Source: Candidatus Methanomethylicia archaeon (GTDB lineage: Archaea; Thermoproteota; Methanomethylicia; Methanomethylicales; Methanomethylicaceae). From it: a DNA stretch of 7,359 nucleotides. Positions 1 to 5,477 of this stretch are shown in pieces. Under the pieces are notes generated by a model. It saw only the letters and a program-made list of their open reading frames with translations. It had not been told where the DNA came from and did no database searches. Numbering within the stretch: position 1 is the first letter of the stretch; each line of letters begins with the position of its first letter. The position numbers and the translations under genes are program-made. Location: positions 1-7,359 of the forward strand of contig JANHAI010000047.1 of NCBI GenBank assembly GCA_024464205.1. Direction: 5' to 3'.

Positions 1-1012
1 TTATGAATTCTAGGGCGTAATAGATGGCGCCCGAGAGTACAATTGTGATCGGGACGGTCAATACCCAGTAGAGTATCAGCGTCAATGATGTGCGCCTGCT
101 AACTGACCTTGCGCTCCTCGCAAAACTGGCCCCTATTATAGCGCCAACTGCCGCATAAGATGTAGAGATCGGAAGGCCATAACCCCATACAAGATATGGT
201 ATCGTCGTGAAGAGGTAAACCACCAGGGCATTGCTTATGCTTGCCGCCAAGCCCGTCGTCAAATCGAGACGCGTGACCTTGAACGCAAGCGTCTCGATGA
301 CTCTCGGACCAAACAAGAAGCCCCCCAGGATTATCCCTGCAACACCATAAATGGCGAGCAAGATCATCGCATTCATGTCGGGCAATTGCCCAATCTGCGC
401 TGCTATCGTCACATATATGCCAGTTGCATTCGCAACGTCGTTTGCCCCAAATGAGTACGCTGAAAGCCCCAATGACAATATGAGCAGCATCTTGAAGAAT
501 AGATCCCTTTTCTCATCGGCATCCTTATGCCTTTCAAGGTACGCAGAAATCAATTTGTATAGAATGATCGCCAACACCATGCTGAAGAAGGGCGAGGCGA
601 ACCAGCTCGCCACGATCGTTCCAAGGACGCTAGTATTGAAGCCGACGATGCCGTACTTCACCATTCCGTAACCGATGACGGCGCATATCGTCGAATGGGT
701 CGTTGAGATGGCCATCCCCCTCCAGGTTGCCGAAAATATCCATATGTTTGCAGCGATGATTATTGCGAAGGCACCTGCGACATCGATTGAAGGCACTATC
801 CCCCTCCCTATGGTCTTCATGACCATGAACCCCTGCAGGCAAGCGCCGGCCAATGTAAAAACGCTGAAAAGGATTAATGCCCCCTTTATCGTCATAATCC
901 CCGTTCCCACAACTGCGCTTGTGGGGTTGGCTGCGTCGTTGCCGCCCAAGTTCATCGCCATAAGAAAGGCAAAGAGGAGCCCAAGCACCAGCAGGATCAG
1001 CGTCAAGTCCAT
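1..1012 (-). CDS. pit: PiT-family inorganic phosphate permease (C-terminus cut by window edge)
   Basis: Membrane protein that takes up inorganic phosphate, by family using an ion gradient (H+ or Na+). My reading of the minus strand gives 337 residues with no stop. The protein is hydrophobic throughout. It carries both copies of the PiT signature: GGNDAANPTS at residues 23-32 and GANDVANATG at 189-198. Each half also has a second conserved segment, STTHST near 104-109 and PISTSYAAVGAIIG near 281-294. A short charged loop at about 160-171 (ERHKDADEKRD) separates the halves. The family is usually around 330-420 residues in archaea, so the reading frame is probably close to its end when it leaves the window. 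The ATG at 1012 is chosen because GGTGAG lies 3-4 nt upstream (about 1016-1021). MarC ends 68 bp upstream on the same strand, so co-transcription is possible. Family assignment is firm. The coupling ion is not visible, and a PhoU-like partner, if any, would lie beyond position 1. Confidence 0.93.
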   Translation of the reverse strand, partial: MDLTLILLVLGLLFAFLMAMNLGGNDAANPTSAVVGTGIMTIKGALILFSVFTLAGACLQGFMVMKTIGRGIVPSIDVAGAFAIIIAANIWIFSATWRGMAISTTHSTICAVIGYGMVKYGIVGFNTSVLGTIVASWFASPFFSMVLAIILYKLISAYLERHKDADEKRDLFFKMLLILSLGLSAYSFGANDVANATGIYVTIAAQIGQLPDMNAMILLAIYGVAGIILGGFLFGPRVIETLAFKVTRLDLTTGLAASISNALVVYLFTTIPYLVWGYGLPISTSYAAVGAIIGASFARSARSVSRRTSLTLILYWVLTVPITIVLSGAIYYALEFI

Positions 1013-1080
1013 GTTCTCACCTTAGCGATGTGCCTCCATAGCATGGTTAGCTAAAGAATTGCCAATTGTATTCTATTTTT

Positions 1081-1689
1081 CTACCCGCTTAAATAAGCTC
1101 CCAGCAGCCCCATTCTTATCATGCTTATTGCTATCCCCGCAAGTATGAACGCCATTATCCTTGACAAGATCGTTGATCCGCTCTTCCCTAACATCCTCAG
1201 CACCCTGTCCGAGTACAGGAGCAGGAACCACTGCAATAGCACGTTTCCTGTCAATGCGAAGAATGTTATGAACGGGCCATTCGGGAGCTGCATCAAATAC
1301 ATGACCGTGTAAATGCTGCCCGGCCCTGCCATTAAGGGGGTCGCAAGAGGCACTATTGCAACATCGTCGCGGCTGATCCATCTCGCCTCCTCTTTCCCTA
1401 GTAGCCCCTCGATTGCCATGATGAAGAGCAATATCCCGCCCGCTATCCTGAAATCATCTATCGAGATCCTGAACAATTCAAGGAGATAGAAGCCGCCTAT
1501 TGCAAAAAAGGCGAGTATGATTAATGCTATTTTTACCGAATCGTTGATTACCTTCTTCTTCTTTTTCTCGTCGAACGATGAAGTGAATGACTGGAAGAGC
1601 GGAATGTTGCCTATAGGGTCAAAGACTATAAACAATGTTATGAACCCCTGGACAAACGCGTAAAGCCACTCTTCCATTGCCGCCACCAT
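1081..1689 (-). CDS. MarC-family integral membrane protein
   Basis: A 202-residue polytopic inner-membrane protein of the MarC/UPF0056 family (PF01914). Its biochemical role is unknown; the old link to multiple antibiotic resistance in E. coli was not upheld. Family hallmarks seen here are DPIGNIPLF at residues 24-32, PLATPLMAGPGSI at 114-126, and the C-terminal helix RIMAFILAGIAISMIRMGL at 177-195. About six hydrophobic segments are visible, with a very basic loop (EKKKKK, 41-46) after the first. The length is normal for the family. The ATG at 1689 is preferred over the in-frame ATG at residue 5 because it lies about 26 bp from the centre of the TATA-like palindrome at 1710-1721, as expected for a leaderless mRNA. 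The PiT permease follows 68 bp downstream on the same strand. The aminotransferase diverges on the other side. What this protein transports, if anything, cannot be read from the sequence. Confidence 0.9.
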   Translation of the reverse strand: MVAAMEEWLYAFVQGFITLFIVFDPIGNIPLFQSFTSSFDEKKKKKVINDSVKIALIILAFFAIGGFYLLELFRISIDDFRIAGGILLFIMAIEGLLGKEEARWISRDDVAIVPLATPLMAGPGSIYTVMYLMQLPNGPFITFFALTGNVLLQWFLLLYSDRVLRMLGKSGSTILSRIMAFILAGIAISMIRMGLLGAYLSG

Positions 1690-1709
1690 CTAACAGAACG
1701 TCTTTTGCA

Positions 1710-1721
1710 AGATATATATCT
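1710..1721. promoter_or_regulatory. Palindromic TATA element shared by divergent marC and aminotransferase genes
   Basis: AGATATATATCT is a perfect 12-bp palindrome centred at 1715.5. The plus-strand ATG at 1741 is 25.5 bp from the centre, and the minus-strand ATG at 1689 is 26.5 bp from it. Archaeal TATA boxes are centred roughly 26-27 bp before the transcription start, so one element could give leaderless mRNAs in both directions. No clear BRE is seen on either side. A repressor site overlapping the promoter is the alternative. Confidence 0.6.
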
Positions 1722-1740
1722 GTGTTAGCCCATAATTTCC

Positions 1741-2901
1741 ATGATGCCCCAAAACACACAAGACATACCGCCATCTCCTGTTTCAGCCCTGGAAAAAGTA
1801 CAGGAAATAGAGAGGGAGAAAGGGATCCGTGTAATCCGCTTTGATACTGCTGAGCCTTTCTTTGAGCCCCCTCAGAAGGCAATAGACTTCACAATAGATG
1901 CGATAAAGAATGGGAAATACAAGTACTCCTCGAGCTGGGGGCTCCGGGAATTACGCGAGAAGGTAGCAGAATACCTGTCAGAGACAAGGCAGTTGGAATA
2001 TTCTGTTGATCAGGTATTGATAACGCCGGGGGCCAAATTCGCAAACTTTGCGTTATTTGCATCCCATCTTCGGCCACACGATAAGGTCCTGCTGATAACG
2101 CCATATTGGACTAGCTTCAAAGCCGTACCGTCGTTATTGGGGATCGAGACTGTAGAAGTGCCATCTGTTTACCCGTTCCACCTAGACGAAGAAAGGATAA
2201 AAGAAGCAATGTCTTTCAGACCCAAGGTTATTGTGATAAACAACCCTCACAACCCGACAGGCGGCGTGATGGACCTAAAGGACATCCAGATCCTGGAAGA
2301 CTTAGCAGAAGAGTATGACTTCAAGATCCTCTCGGACGAGATCGACTGGGCTTACGTCTATCCCGGTAAACGCTTCATATCACCCGCATCTATTGGGATC
2401 TTGAGGGACAACACGGTAGTTACGGATGGTTTCTCAAAGGTTTTCGGTCTAACTGGTTGGAGAGTGGGCTTTTCTGCGGGCCCTAAGGAATCGATATCGA
2501 TTATGCATAAAATCCAAGAGCACAGCGTCAGCTCCCCCGTGACATTCGCCCAGTACGGCTGTCTGGGCGCATTGGATGATTATGGGGCATACATCAAAGG
2601 CGTCTTGGAGACATGCTCCAAGAACAGGCAGATCGCGGTAAGCATGTTGAATGAGATAAGCCAGATACGTTGCGACCCCCCTGAAGGGGGGTTTTATGTC
2701 TATCCCAAGCTTGTAAGTGGCCCTTACGGAAGCTCCTTGAAATTTGCTGAAGACCTGCTCGGGAAAGCAGGCGTGTCGGTAATGCCGGGAGAATATTTTG
2801 GAGACAATTCAGGGCGGTTCAGACTGTCTTACGCACTCCCCAGAGACGAGCTTGTCGAAGGCATTCGAAGAATAGCAGCCTTCTTTGAGGGCTTAAAATA
2901 A
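1741..2901 (+). CDS. PLP-dependent class I/II aminotransferase (aspartate aminotransferase-like)
   Basis: A 386-residue fold-type I PLP enzyme that transfers an amino group between an amino acid and a 2-oxo acid in the cytoplasm. Visible landmarks are the phosphate-cup region TPGAKFANF (95-103), the ring-stacking aromatic in PYWTSF (W123), and NNPHNPTGG (167-175). They continue with the pyridine-N aspartate in LSDEIDWAYVY (D199), the Schiff-base lysine in FSKVFGLTGWRVGF (K233), PPEGGFYVYPK (313-323), and the carboxylate-binding arginine in GRFRLSYA (probably R361). All catalytic positions are present and the length is normal. Substrate is not readable from these motifs; aspartate, aromatic and branched-chain enzymes share them. 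Two ATGs are in tandem (1741 and 1744). The first is taken because it sits about 25 bp from the TATA palindrome, implying a leaderless transcript. It diverges from marC and converges on the Cren7-like gene 41 bp away. A role in finishing aromatic amino acids together with the ligase at 5478-6773 is only a possibility. Confidence 0.92.
   Translation: MMPQNTQDIPPSPVSALEKVQEIEREKGIRVIRFDTAEPFFEPPQKAIDFTIDAIKNGKYKYSSSWGLRELREKVAEYLSETRQLEYSVDQVLITPGAKFANFALFASHLRPHDKVLLITPYWTSFKAVPSLLGIETVEVPSVYPFHLDEERIKEAMSFRPKVIVINNPHNPTGGVMDLKDIQILEDLAEEYDFKILSDEIDWAYVYPGKRFISPASIGILRDNTVVTDGFSKVFGLTGWRVGFSAGPKESISIMHKIQEHSVSSPVTFAQYGCLGALDDYGAYIKGVLETCSKNRQIAVSMLNEISQIRCDPPEGGFYVYPKLVSGPYGSSLKFAEDLLGKAGVSVMPGEYFGDNSGRFRLSYALPRDELVEGIRRIAAFFEGLK
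2675..2695 (+). other. GC hairpin with trailing T4 inside the aminotransferase gene
   Basis: Six C's preceded by A (2675-2681) pair perfectly with six G's followed by T (2686-2692) across a TGAA loop, and TTTT follows from 2692. The layout resembles a bacterial intrinsic terminator, but it encodes the conserved PPEGGF segment, so protein conservation alone may explain it. Confidence 0.5.
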
Positions 2902-2921
2902 AAAATGATGAACTAAAAAAA
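2900..2921 (-). terminator. T-tract terminator of the Cren7-like gene
   Basis: On the minus strand a run of seven T's (2921-2915) and a second of six T's (2905-2900) lie 22-43 nt after the stop of the Cren7-like gene, with no stable hairpin. T-rich tracts like this terminate archaeal RNA polymerase. The plus-strand aminotransferase has no matching T-run immediately after its stop. Confidence 0.5.
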
Positions 2922-2942
2922 GGGAGAATGGGGGTTATTGAT

Positions 2943-3086
2943 TTACTTGGTAGATGATCTGAAGTAAGCGCCACAGCTTGGGCACTTGTACAAGCCGACC
3001 GTGACGGCCTTCTTCCCCTTCGGAGCCATTGTCCAGCTCTTCTCTGGTGTAGCTACTTCTGCGCCACATTTTGTGCATTTAGCCAT
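2943..3086 (-). CDS. Small Cren7-like DNA-binding protein with zinc-ribbon cysteines
   Basis: A 47-residue basic protein, probably a zinc-stabilised chromatin protein. Residues 14-33 read [20 protein letters not shown], and FR follows at 42-43. From memory, crenarchaeal Cren7 has [20 protein letters not shown] followed by KYFR. The DNA-contact positions known in Cren7 correspond well: W26 to W18, L28 (intercalating) to M20, P30 to P22, K31 to K23, R33 to K25, K34 to K26, V36 to V28, F41 to Y33. Unlike classical Cren7, this protein has C4-x2-C7 and C35-x2-C38, a likely zinc site clasping the beta strands. The ATG at 3086 follows a GGTTGAT purine-rich stretch about 6 nt upstream and a TATA-like TTTTAAA centred about 45 bp upstream, giving a leader near 18 nt. 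It is a single-gene unit ending in T-tracts. A plain zinc-ribbon protein of unknown role is the alternative. Confidence 0.8.
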   Translation of the reverse strand: MAKCTKCGAEVATPEKSWTMAPKGKKAVTVGLYKCPSCGAYFRSSTK

Positions 3087-3127
3087 GTTGTATCAACCCT
3101 TGGTTTTTATCCTACATTTAGAAGGGG

Positions 3128-3134
3128 TTTAAAA
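3128..3134 (-). promoter_or_regulatory. TATA box of the Cren7-like gene
   Basis: The minus strand reads CCCTTTTAAACCCC, an AT block in a G/C setting, centred about 45 bp before the ATG at 3086. With the usual 26-bp spacing the start would be near 3105, leaving a leader of about 18 nt that holds the ribosome-binding stretch AGGGTTGAT. Confidence 0.5.
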
Positions 3135-3191
3135 GGGTTGCTCAATGGTAAAAATCACAGCTAACCTAATGAAAAAACAATGCAATTGTGA

Positions 3192-3225
3192 ACCATAATG
3201 GTATCATGTTCTTTAACATGATTTT
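3192..3225. repeat. Two abutting inverted repeats, second followed by T4
   Basis: ACCAT-A-ATGGT (3192-3202) is followed without a gap by ATCATGTT-cttt-AACATGAT (3203-3222), an uninterrupted 8-bp stem with a 4-nt loop. TTTT covers 3222-3225 on the plus strand. It may be a late terminator for the plus-strand aminotransferase or a double operator; the sequence does not decide. Confidence 0.55.
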
Positions 3226-3452
3226 ATCAAGTGCAAAAAACAATTATTTCCATTTTTCATTTCCTATTTATTATTATTTTTTTTCCACTAAATCCAAAAC
3301 CTAAGGATAGTAAGGATCGCTCTGACTAATGACGCCTCATCCCGCCCTCCTGATGGTATTGCTCTTTCCCTTTGTCAATCAAGGCGCCGCTCGCACTCGC
3401 ACGCCACAGGATCACGATCTACCCTTGCAGCTGCATGGGTTTCGTGAACAAG

Positions 3453-3461
3453 ATTAATATG
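3453..3461 (+). promoter_or_regulatory. Probable TATA box of the flavodoxin gene
   Basis: ATTAATATG lies in a GC-rich stretch, centred about 34 bp before the ATG at 3491. A start near 3483 would give a leader of 8 nt or so, too short for a full ribosome-binding site, and none is visible. Confidence 0.45.
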
Positions 3462-3490
3462 CCGACCCCGCCATTTAGCAATGAGCAACC

Positions 3491-4045
3491 ATGTCGAAGG
3501 CGCTAATTGTCTACGGAACGAGGACGGGGACAGCTGCCATCACGGCCAAGGATATCGTCCAGCAGCTCCAGAGCCAGGGTGTAGAGACGAGGGTCGTGGA
3601 CGCGAAGAAGGAAAAGGTCGAGTCTATAGCCGAGTACGACCTGATAGTCGTCGGAAGCGGCATTCAGATGGATAAGTGGACCGGCGATGCGGACTCGTTC
3701 CTCAAGAGATTCCATAAGGAGCTCGCCAGGAAGAAGGTGGCGCTGTTTGTTAACTGCGGATCAGCCGCCGAGGCGATGAACCCGCACAAGCCCGAGGTCG
3801 CTGCCAATGCCAGGAGGAAGTACCTCGAGGAGAAGGCCTCCCACTATGGCCTTAAGCCAGTGGCGCTGGGCTTCTTCGGAGCCATTTACAACTTCAACAC
3901 CATGTCTTGGATAATGAGGAAGGGGATGGAACAGGAGCGCCCGAAGCTCGCGGCTGCCTACAAAGAGACTGAGCCCGGCGTGTACGACACGCGGGACATT
4001 GATGGCATCAGGGAATGGGCAAGGGGGCTTTTAGCGAAAATCTAG
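3491..4045 (+). CDS. Flavodoxin-domain protein (HemG-like / Flavodoxin_5 type)
   Basis: A 184-residue FMN-binding redox protein of the flavodoxin superfamily. The N-terminal strand-loop KALIVYGTRTGTAA (3-16) carries the phosphate-binding loop T10-R-T-G-T14. The second loop is GSGIQMDKW (55-63), and a third segment FVNCGSA (87-93) is followed by GFFGAIYNF (127-135) near the C-terminus. The length and spacing fit the HemG-like flavodoxin group (protoporphyrinogen oxidase family) better than short electron-carrier flavodoxins. In archaea these are usually annotated only as flavodoxin domain proteins, so a haem role is not claimed. The ATG at 3491 is used because MSKALIVYG aligns with the normal family start. 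An ATG 10 bp upstream (3481) is in a different frame. The gene stands alone, with gaps of 404 and 352 bp on either side. By eye it is more GC-rich, with more GCC/GAG/AAG codons, than the aminotransferase. Confidence 0.88.
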   Translation: MSKALIVYGTRTGTAAITAKDIVQQLQSQGVETRVVDAKKEKVESIAEYDLIVVGSGIQMDKWTGDADSFLKRFHKELARKKVALFVNCGSAAEAMNPHKPEVAANARRKYLEEKASHYGLKPVALGFFGAIYNFNTMSWIMRKGMEQERPKLAAAYKETEPGVYDTRDIDGIREWARGLLAKI

Positions 4046-4397
4046 CACCCGAGCTTCTAAGGTAAAAATTGGCTCTGCCAATAATGATCCACTCATCTTA
4101 ATCAGCGGAATTGGTGTAGTAAAACATTACGGGGACTGCTCGGGAATTGAATGGCGTTCTTGAGAAGGAGTCTTTAATATCATTGGGGTGAGTCATCTGA
4201 GAACCTACATCCAGTCTCATTCTCTGGAGTAGGAATTCGACAAGTTACATCCCTAAAAAAGTGGGGGCAGTTGTGGAGACCTTAAAAAGTAGTGCACGAA
4301 CTTTTCTCACCCGCGATCTCTTGGGGACCCTGAAAAACTCGCCTTGGCGATAGCATGAGTTCCATTGCGCCATTTTCTAACGAACCTTTCGTGTCCC
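4046..4397. other. 352-bp intergenic region without a recognisable gene
   Basis: All frames are broken by stops. It holds a 6-bp inverted repeat ATTGGC-tct-GCCAAT (4068-4082) just after the flavodoxin stop. A promoter-like CTTAAAAAGT (4281-4290) follows a purine-rich stretch on the plus strand, and a near-perfect dyad TCGCC-tt-GGCGA lies at 4339-4350. No tRNA-like cloverleaf was recognised. A plus-strand non-coding transcript starting near 4312 is conceivable but unsupported beyond the TATA-like box. Confidence 0.5.
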
Positions 4398-4628
4398 TCA
4401 TGGCACACCCTCGAGCATTAGTCCGTATGGTGGCAAGGGATCATGGCTCCCTATGATCCACACGTCCTTCATACGCCCGCCACAGATTTTGCAGCCTCTC
4501 TTCCTGCAATCTGGGCACAGACGAGACACGGTGCCGCAACGGACACAGACATACTCCATGACCGCGAGGCAGTCCACCCCTGCCTTAGGCTCTCTGCAGC
4601 AATCGCATTTTGATATGGTGCAGAACAT
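4398..4628 (-). CDS. Small cysteine-rich zinc-binding protein, unknown function
   Basis: A 76-residue protein with 11 cysteines. Four CxxC-type knuckles are spaced C8-x2-C11, C28-x2-C31, C38-x2-C41 and C46-x2-C49, enough for two zinc sites, possibly a treble-clef or double zinc ribbon. The C-terminal 25 residues (DVWIIGSHDPLPPYGLMLEGVP) lack cysteines. I do not recognise a named family. The ATG at 4628 is taken, but the frame stays open upstream to 4668 and would add CKYEWGIGH before it, including another cysteine. No standard start codon is seen in that extension, so it is left out. The upstream spacer is extremely AT-rich. The gene diverges from another zinc-ribbon frame at 4734, which suggests a paired or co-regulated unit. 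A nucleic-acid or protein-binding adaptor is the usual role for such proteins; nothing here fixes it. Confidence 0.75.
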   Translation of the reverse strand: MFCTISKCDCCREPKAGVDCLAVMEYVCVRCGTVSRLCPDCRKRGCKICGGRMKDVWIIGSHDPLPPYGLMLEGVP

Positions 4629-4655
4629 ATGCCCAATGCCCCACTCATACTTACA

Positions 4656-4718
4656 TTGATTAATATTTATTTACTTTTTATTAATTATATATATTTTACT
4701 ATATTAGTATATATATGA
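4656..4718. promoter_or_regulatory. AT-rich divergent promoter region between two zinc-ribbon frames
   Basis: This stretch is almost pure A/T, with several TATA-like blocks: TTAATATTT (4659-4667), TTATATATAT (4685-4694) and GTATATATAT (4708-4716 region). The first could serve the minus-strand gene at 4628, with about 36 bp to the ATG. The last lies about 22-24 bp before the candidate plus-strand start at 4734. Exact boxes cannot be assigned without mapped 5' ends. Confidence 0.5.
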
Positions 4719-4733
4719 TTTGATGATGAGGCG

Positions 4734-4883
4734 CTGAGGTCACTCAAGTGCCATCGCTGTGGAAGGCCTACGCTCCATTACTTGATCCATCGATTCGAGG
4801 CTGTGCGATGTCCAAGATGCGGATATGCGAGCACATATTCGATAGAGGAGTTGAGAGTGAGGGGATTTGAGGATCGGCGATAG
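4734..4883 (+). CDS. Small zinc-ribbon protein with no canonical start codon (intact or decayed)
   Basis: The frame reads RSLKCHRCGRPTLHY, then RFEAVRCPRCGYASTYSIEE, and ends GFEDRR-stop at 4881-4883. Two CxxC knuckles (C6/C9 and C27/C30, counting from 4734) about 17 residues apart form a typical zinc ribbon, roughly 49 residues long. The in-frame stop TGA at 4716-4718 leaves no ATG, GTG or TTG before the first cysteine. The only near-cognate codon is CTG at 4734, which would give the natural-looking N-terminus (M)RSLKCHRCG. An ATGATG at 4723 is in another frame and stops at 4735-4737; a single-base indel would join it to this frame. Either a CTG start, a sequence error, or a recently decayed gene fits. 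It is divergent from the Cys-rich gene at 4398-4628. Function is unknown beyond likely zinc binding. Confidence 0.55.
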   Translation: MRSLKCHRCGRPTLHYLIHRFEAVRCPRCGYASTYSIEELRVRGFEDRR

Positions 4884-4902
4884 TTTCTTGTTCAGAGCCC
4901 GC

Positions 4903-4920
4903 GACAGGACTCGGACTGTC
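4903..4920 (+). other. Weak hairpin downstream of the zinc-ribbon frame
   Basis: GACAG and CTGTC pair (5 bp) around an 8-nt loop, 20 nt after the stop at 4883. No T-run follows, so terminator function is doubtful. The rest of 4884-5032 shows no gene. Confidence 0.25.
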
Positions 4921-5032
4921 TAAGGTGTTGGCATGATAATTTAACAAGAACATTTAGGTCAGATAATCTCTTATTTTGAAAATAAAATGTTTATCCGTTT
5001 ACTTTGAATTAATGCAGCTAGATCTTTGTAAT

Positions 5033-5059
5033 AAAAAAATGGCAGATGCAATGGTCTGC
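5033..5059 (-). terminator. Hairpin plus T7 terminator of the ligase-ACT operon
   Basis: On the minus strand GCAGA (5059-5055) pairs with TCTGC (5046-5042) across an 8-nt loop. CCA follows, then seven T's (5039-5033). It lies about 30-50 nt after the ACT gene stop. The T-tract alone would be enough for archaeal termination; the hairpin makes it look like an intrinsic terminator. Confidence 0.6.
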
Positions 5060-5086
5060 TGTAATTCCCAATCCCTTTTCACTACT

Positions 5087-5464
5087 TTAATTCAGGACCT
5101 TGATCCCATTTTCGCTTAAAACCGCCTTGGCTTTGTCGATGTCATTTACCTTGAAGACGATCTTTCCGCCGTCCATTGTGTACGCATAATCTATGTTTAC
5201 GGCGTTCGCCTCGAGCTTTTTGACTATCGCTTTTATGTCTTTCAGCTCCAAAATCAGGACGTCGACGAGGTTCATGGCCATATTGGCGTCCTTCAAAGCA
5301 GTCATCGCCCTCTCTTCGTTGTCCAACAGGCACCGAACAATCCCGTAGTTCCCAGCTTCAGCTATGCCCATTGCAAGAACATTGATCCCGTTTTTTGCCA
5401 ATACATCTATCAGGCTTGCGAGCCTTCCAGGCTTATTTTCCAAGAAAATGCTGAACTGTCTCAT
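5087..5464 (-). CDS. Tandem ACT-domain regulatory protein, partner of the aryl-CoA ligase
   Basis: A 125-residue protein made of two ACT domains (COG4747-like). ACT domains form small-molecule (often amino-acid) binding interfaces. The first runs from about residue 2 to 68 and has the ACT ligand-site pattern ENKPGRLASLIDVLAKNGINV. The second, from about 70 to the end (LILELKDIKAIVKKLE onward, including GGKIVFKV), is shorter. The start is placed at ATG 5464, with GGGG about 8 nt upstream; a TTG one codon earlier (5467) is possible but less likely. The ligase stop lies only 13 nt upstream, so the two genes are co-transcribed and probably translationally linked. In many archaea and anaerobic bacteria a small ACT protein accompanies phenylacetate-CoA ligase, often with indolepyruvate:ferredoxin oxidoreductase. 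An aromatic amino or aryl acid ligand is therefore a reasonable inference, not something seen in the sequence. Confidence 0.87.
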   Translation of the reverse strand: MRQFSIFLENKPGRLASLIDVLAKNGINVLAMGIAEAGNYGIVRCLLDNEERAMTALKDANMAMNLVDVLILELKDIKAIVKKLEANAVNIDYAYTMDGGKIVFKVNDIDKAKAVLSENGIKVLN

Positions 5465-5477
5465 CAAAAATACCCCA

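Larger units (their letters stand above)
3087..3490. other. 404-bp intergenic region, AT-rich core
   Basis: No convincing gene was found. The part next to the Cren7-like gene holds its promoter. Positions 3140-3300 are strongly AT-rich, with two abutting dyads (3192-3222) and a plus-strand T8 near 3276-3285. Positions 3300-3480 return to a mixed, more GC-rich composition and hold only short frames of about 30 codons on either strand without signals. The flavodoxin promoter lies at the right end. Confidence 0.6.

Noticed and set aside
351..1025. Plus-strand frames of 106 and 116 codons
   Set aside because: They are antisense to the PiT permease, which has both signature motifs in the minus frame.
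3326..3456. Short frames of about 30-34 codons on both strands in the gap before the flavodoxin gene
   Set aside because: No ribosome-binding site, no recognisable motif and no supporting composition.
3481..3675. 64-codon frame starting at an ATG 10 bp before the flavodoxin start
   Set aside because: It overlaps the flavodoxin gene in another frame, and its composition is that of an out-of-frame GC-rich gene.
4721..4740. TGATGATGA followed by CTGA, resembling C and D boxes of an archaeal guide RNA
   Set aside because: The spacing is too short for a guide, no C'/D' pair follows, and the bases are better explained as the start of the zinc-ribbon frame.
4768..4953. 61-codon minus-strand frame
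   Set aside because: It is antisense to the zinc-ribbon frame; its low-complexity Ser/Pro translation has no motif.
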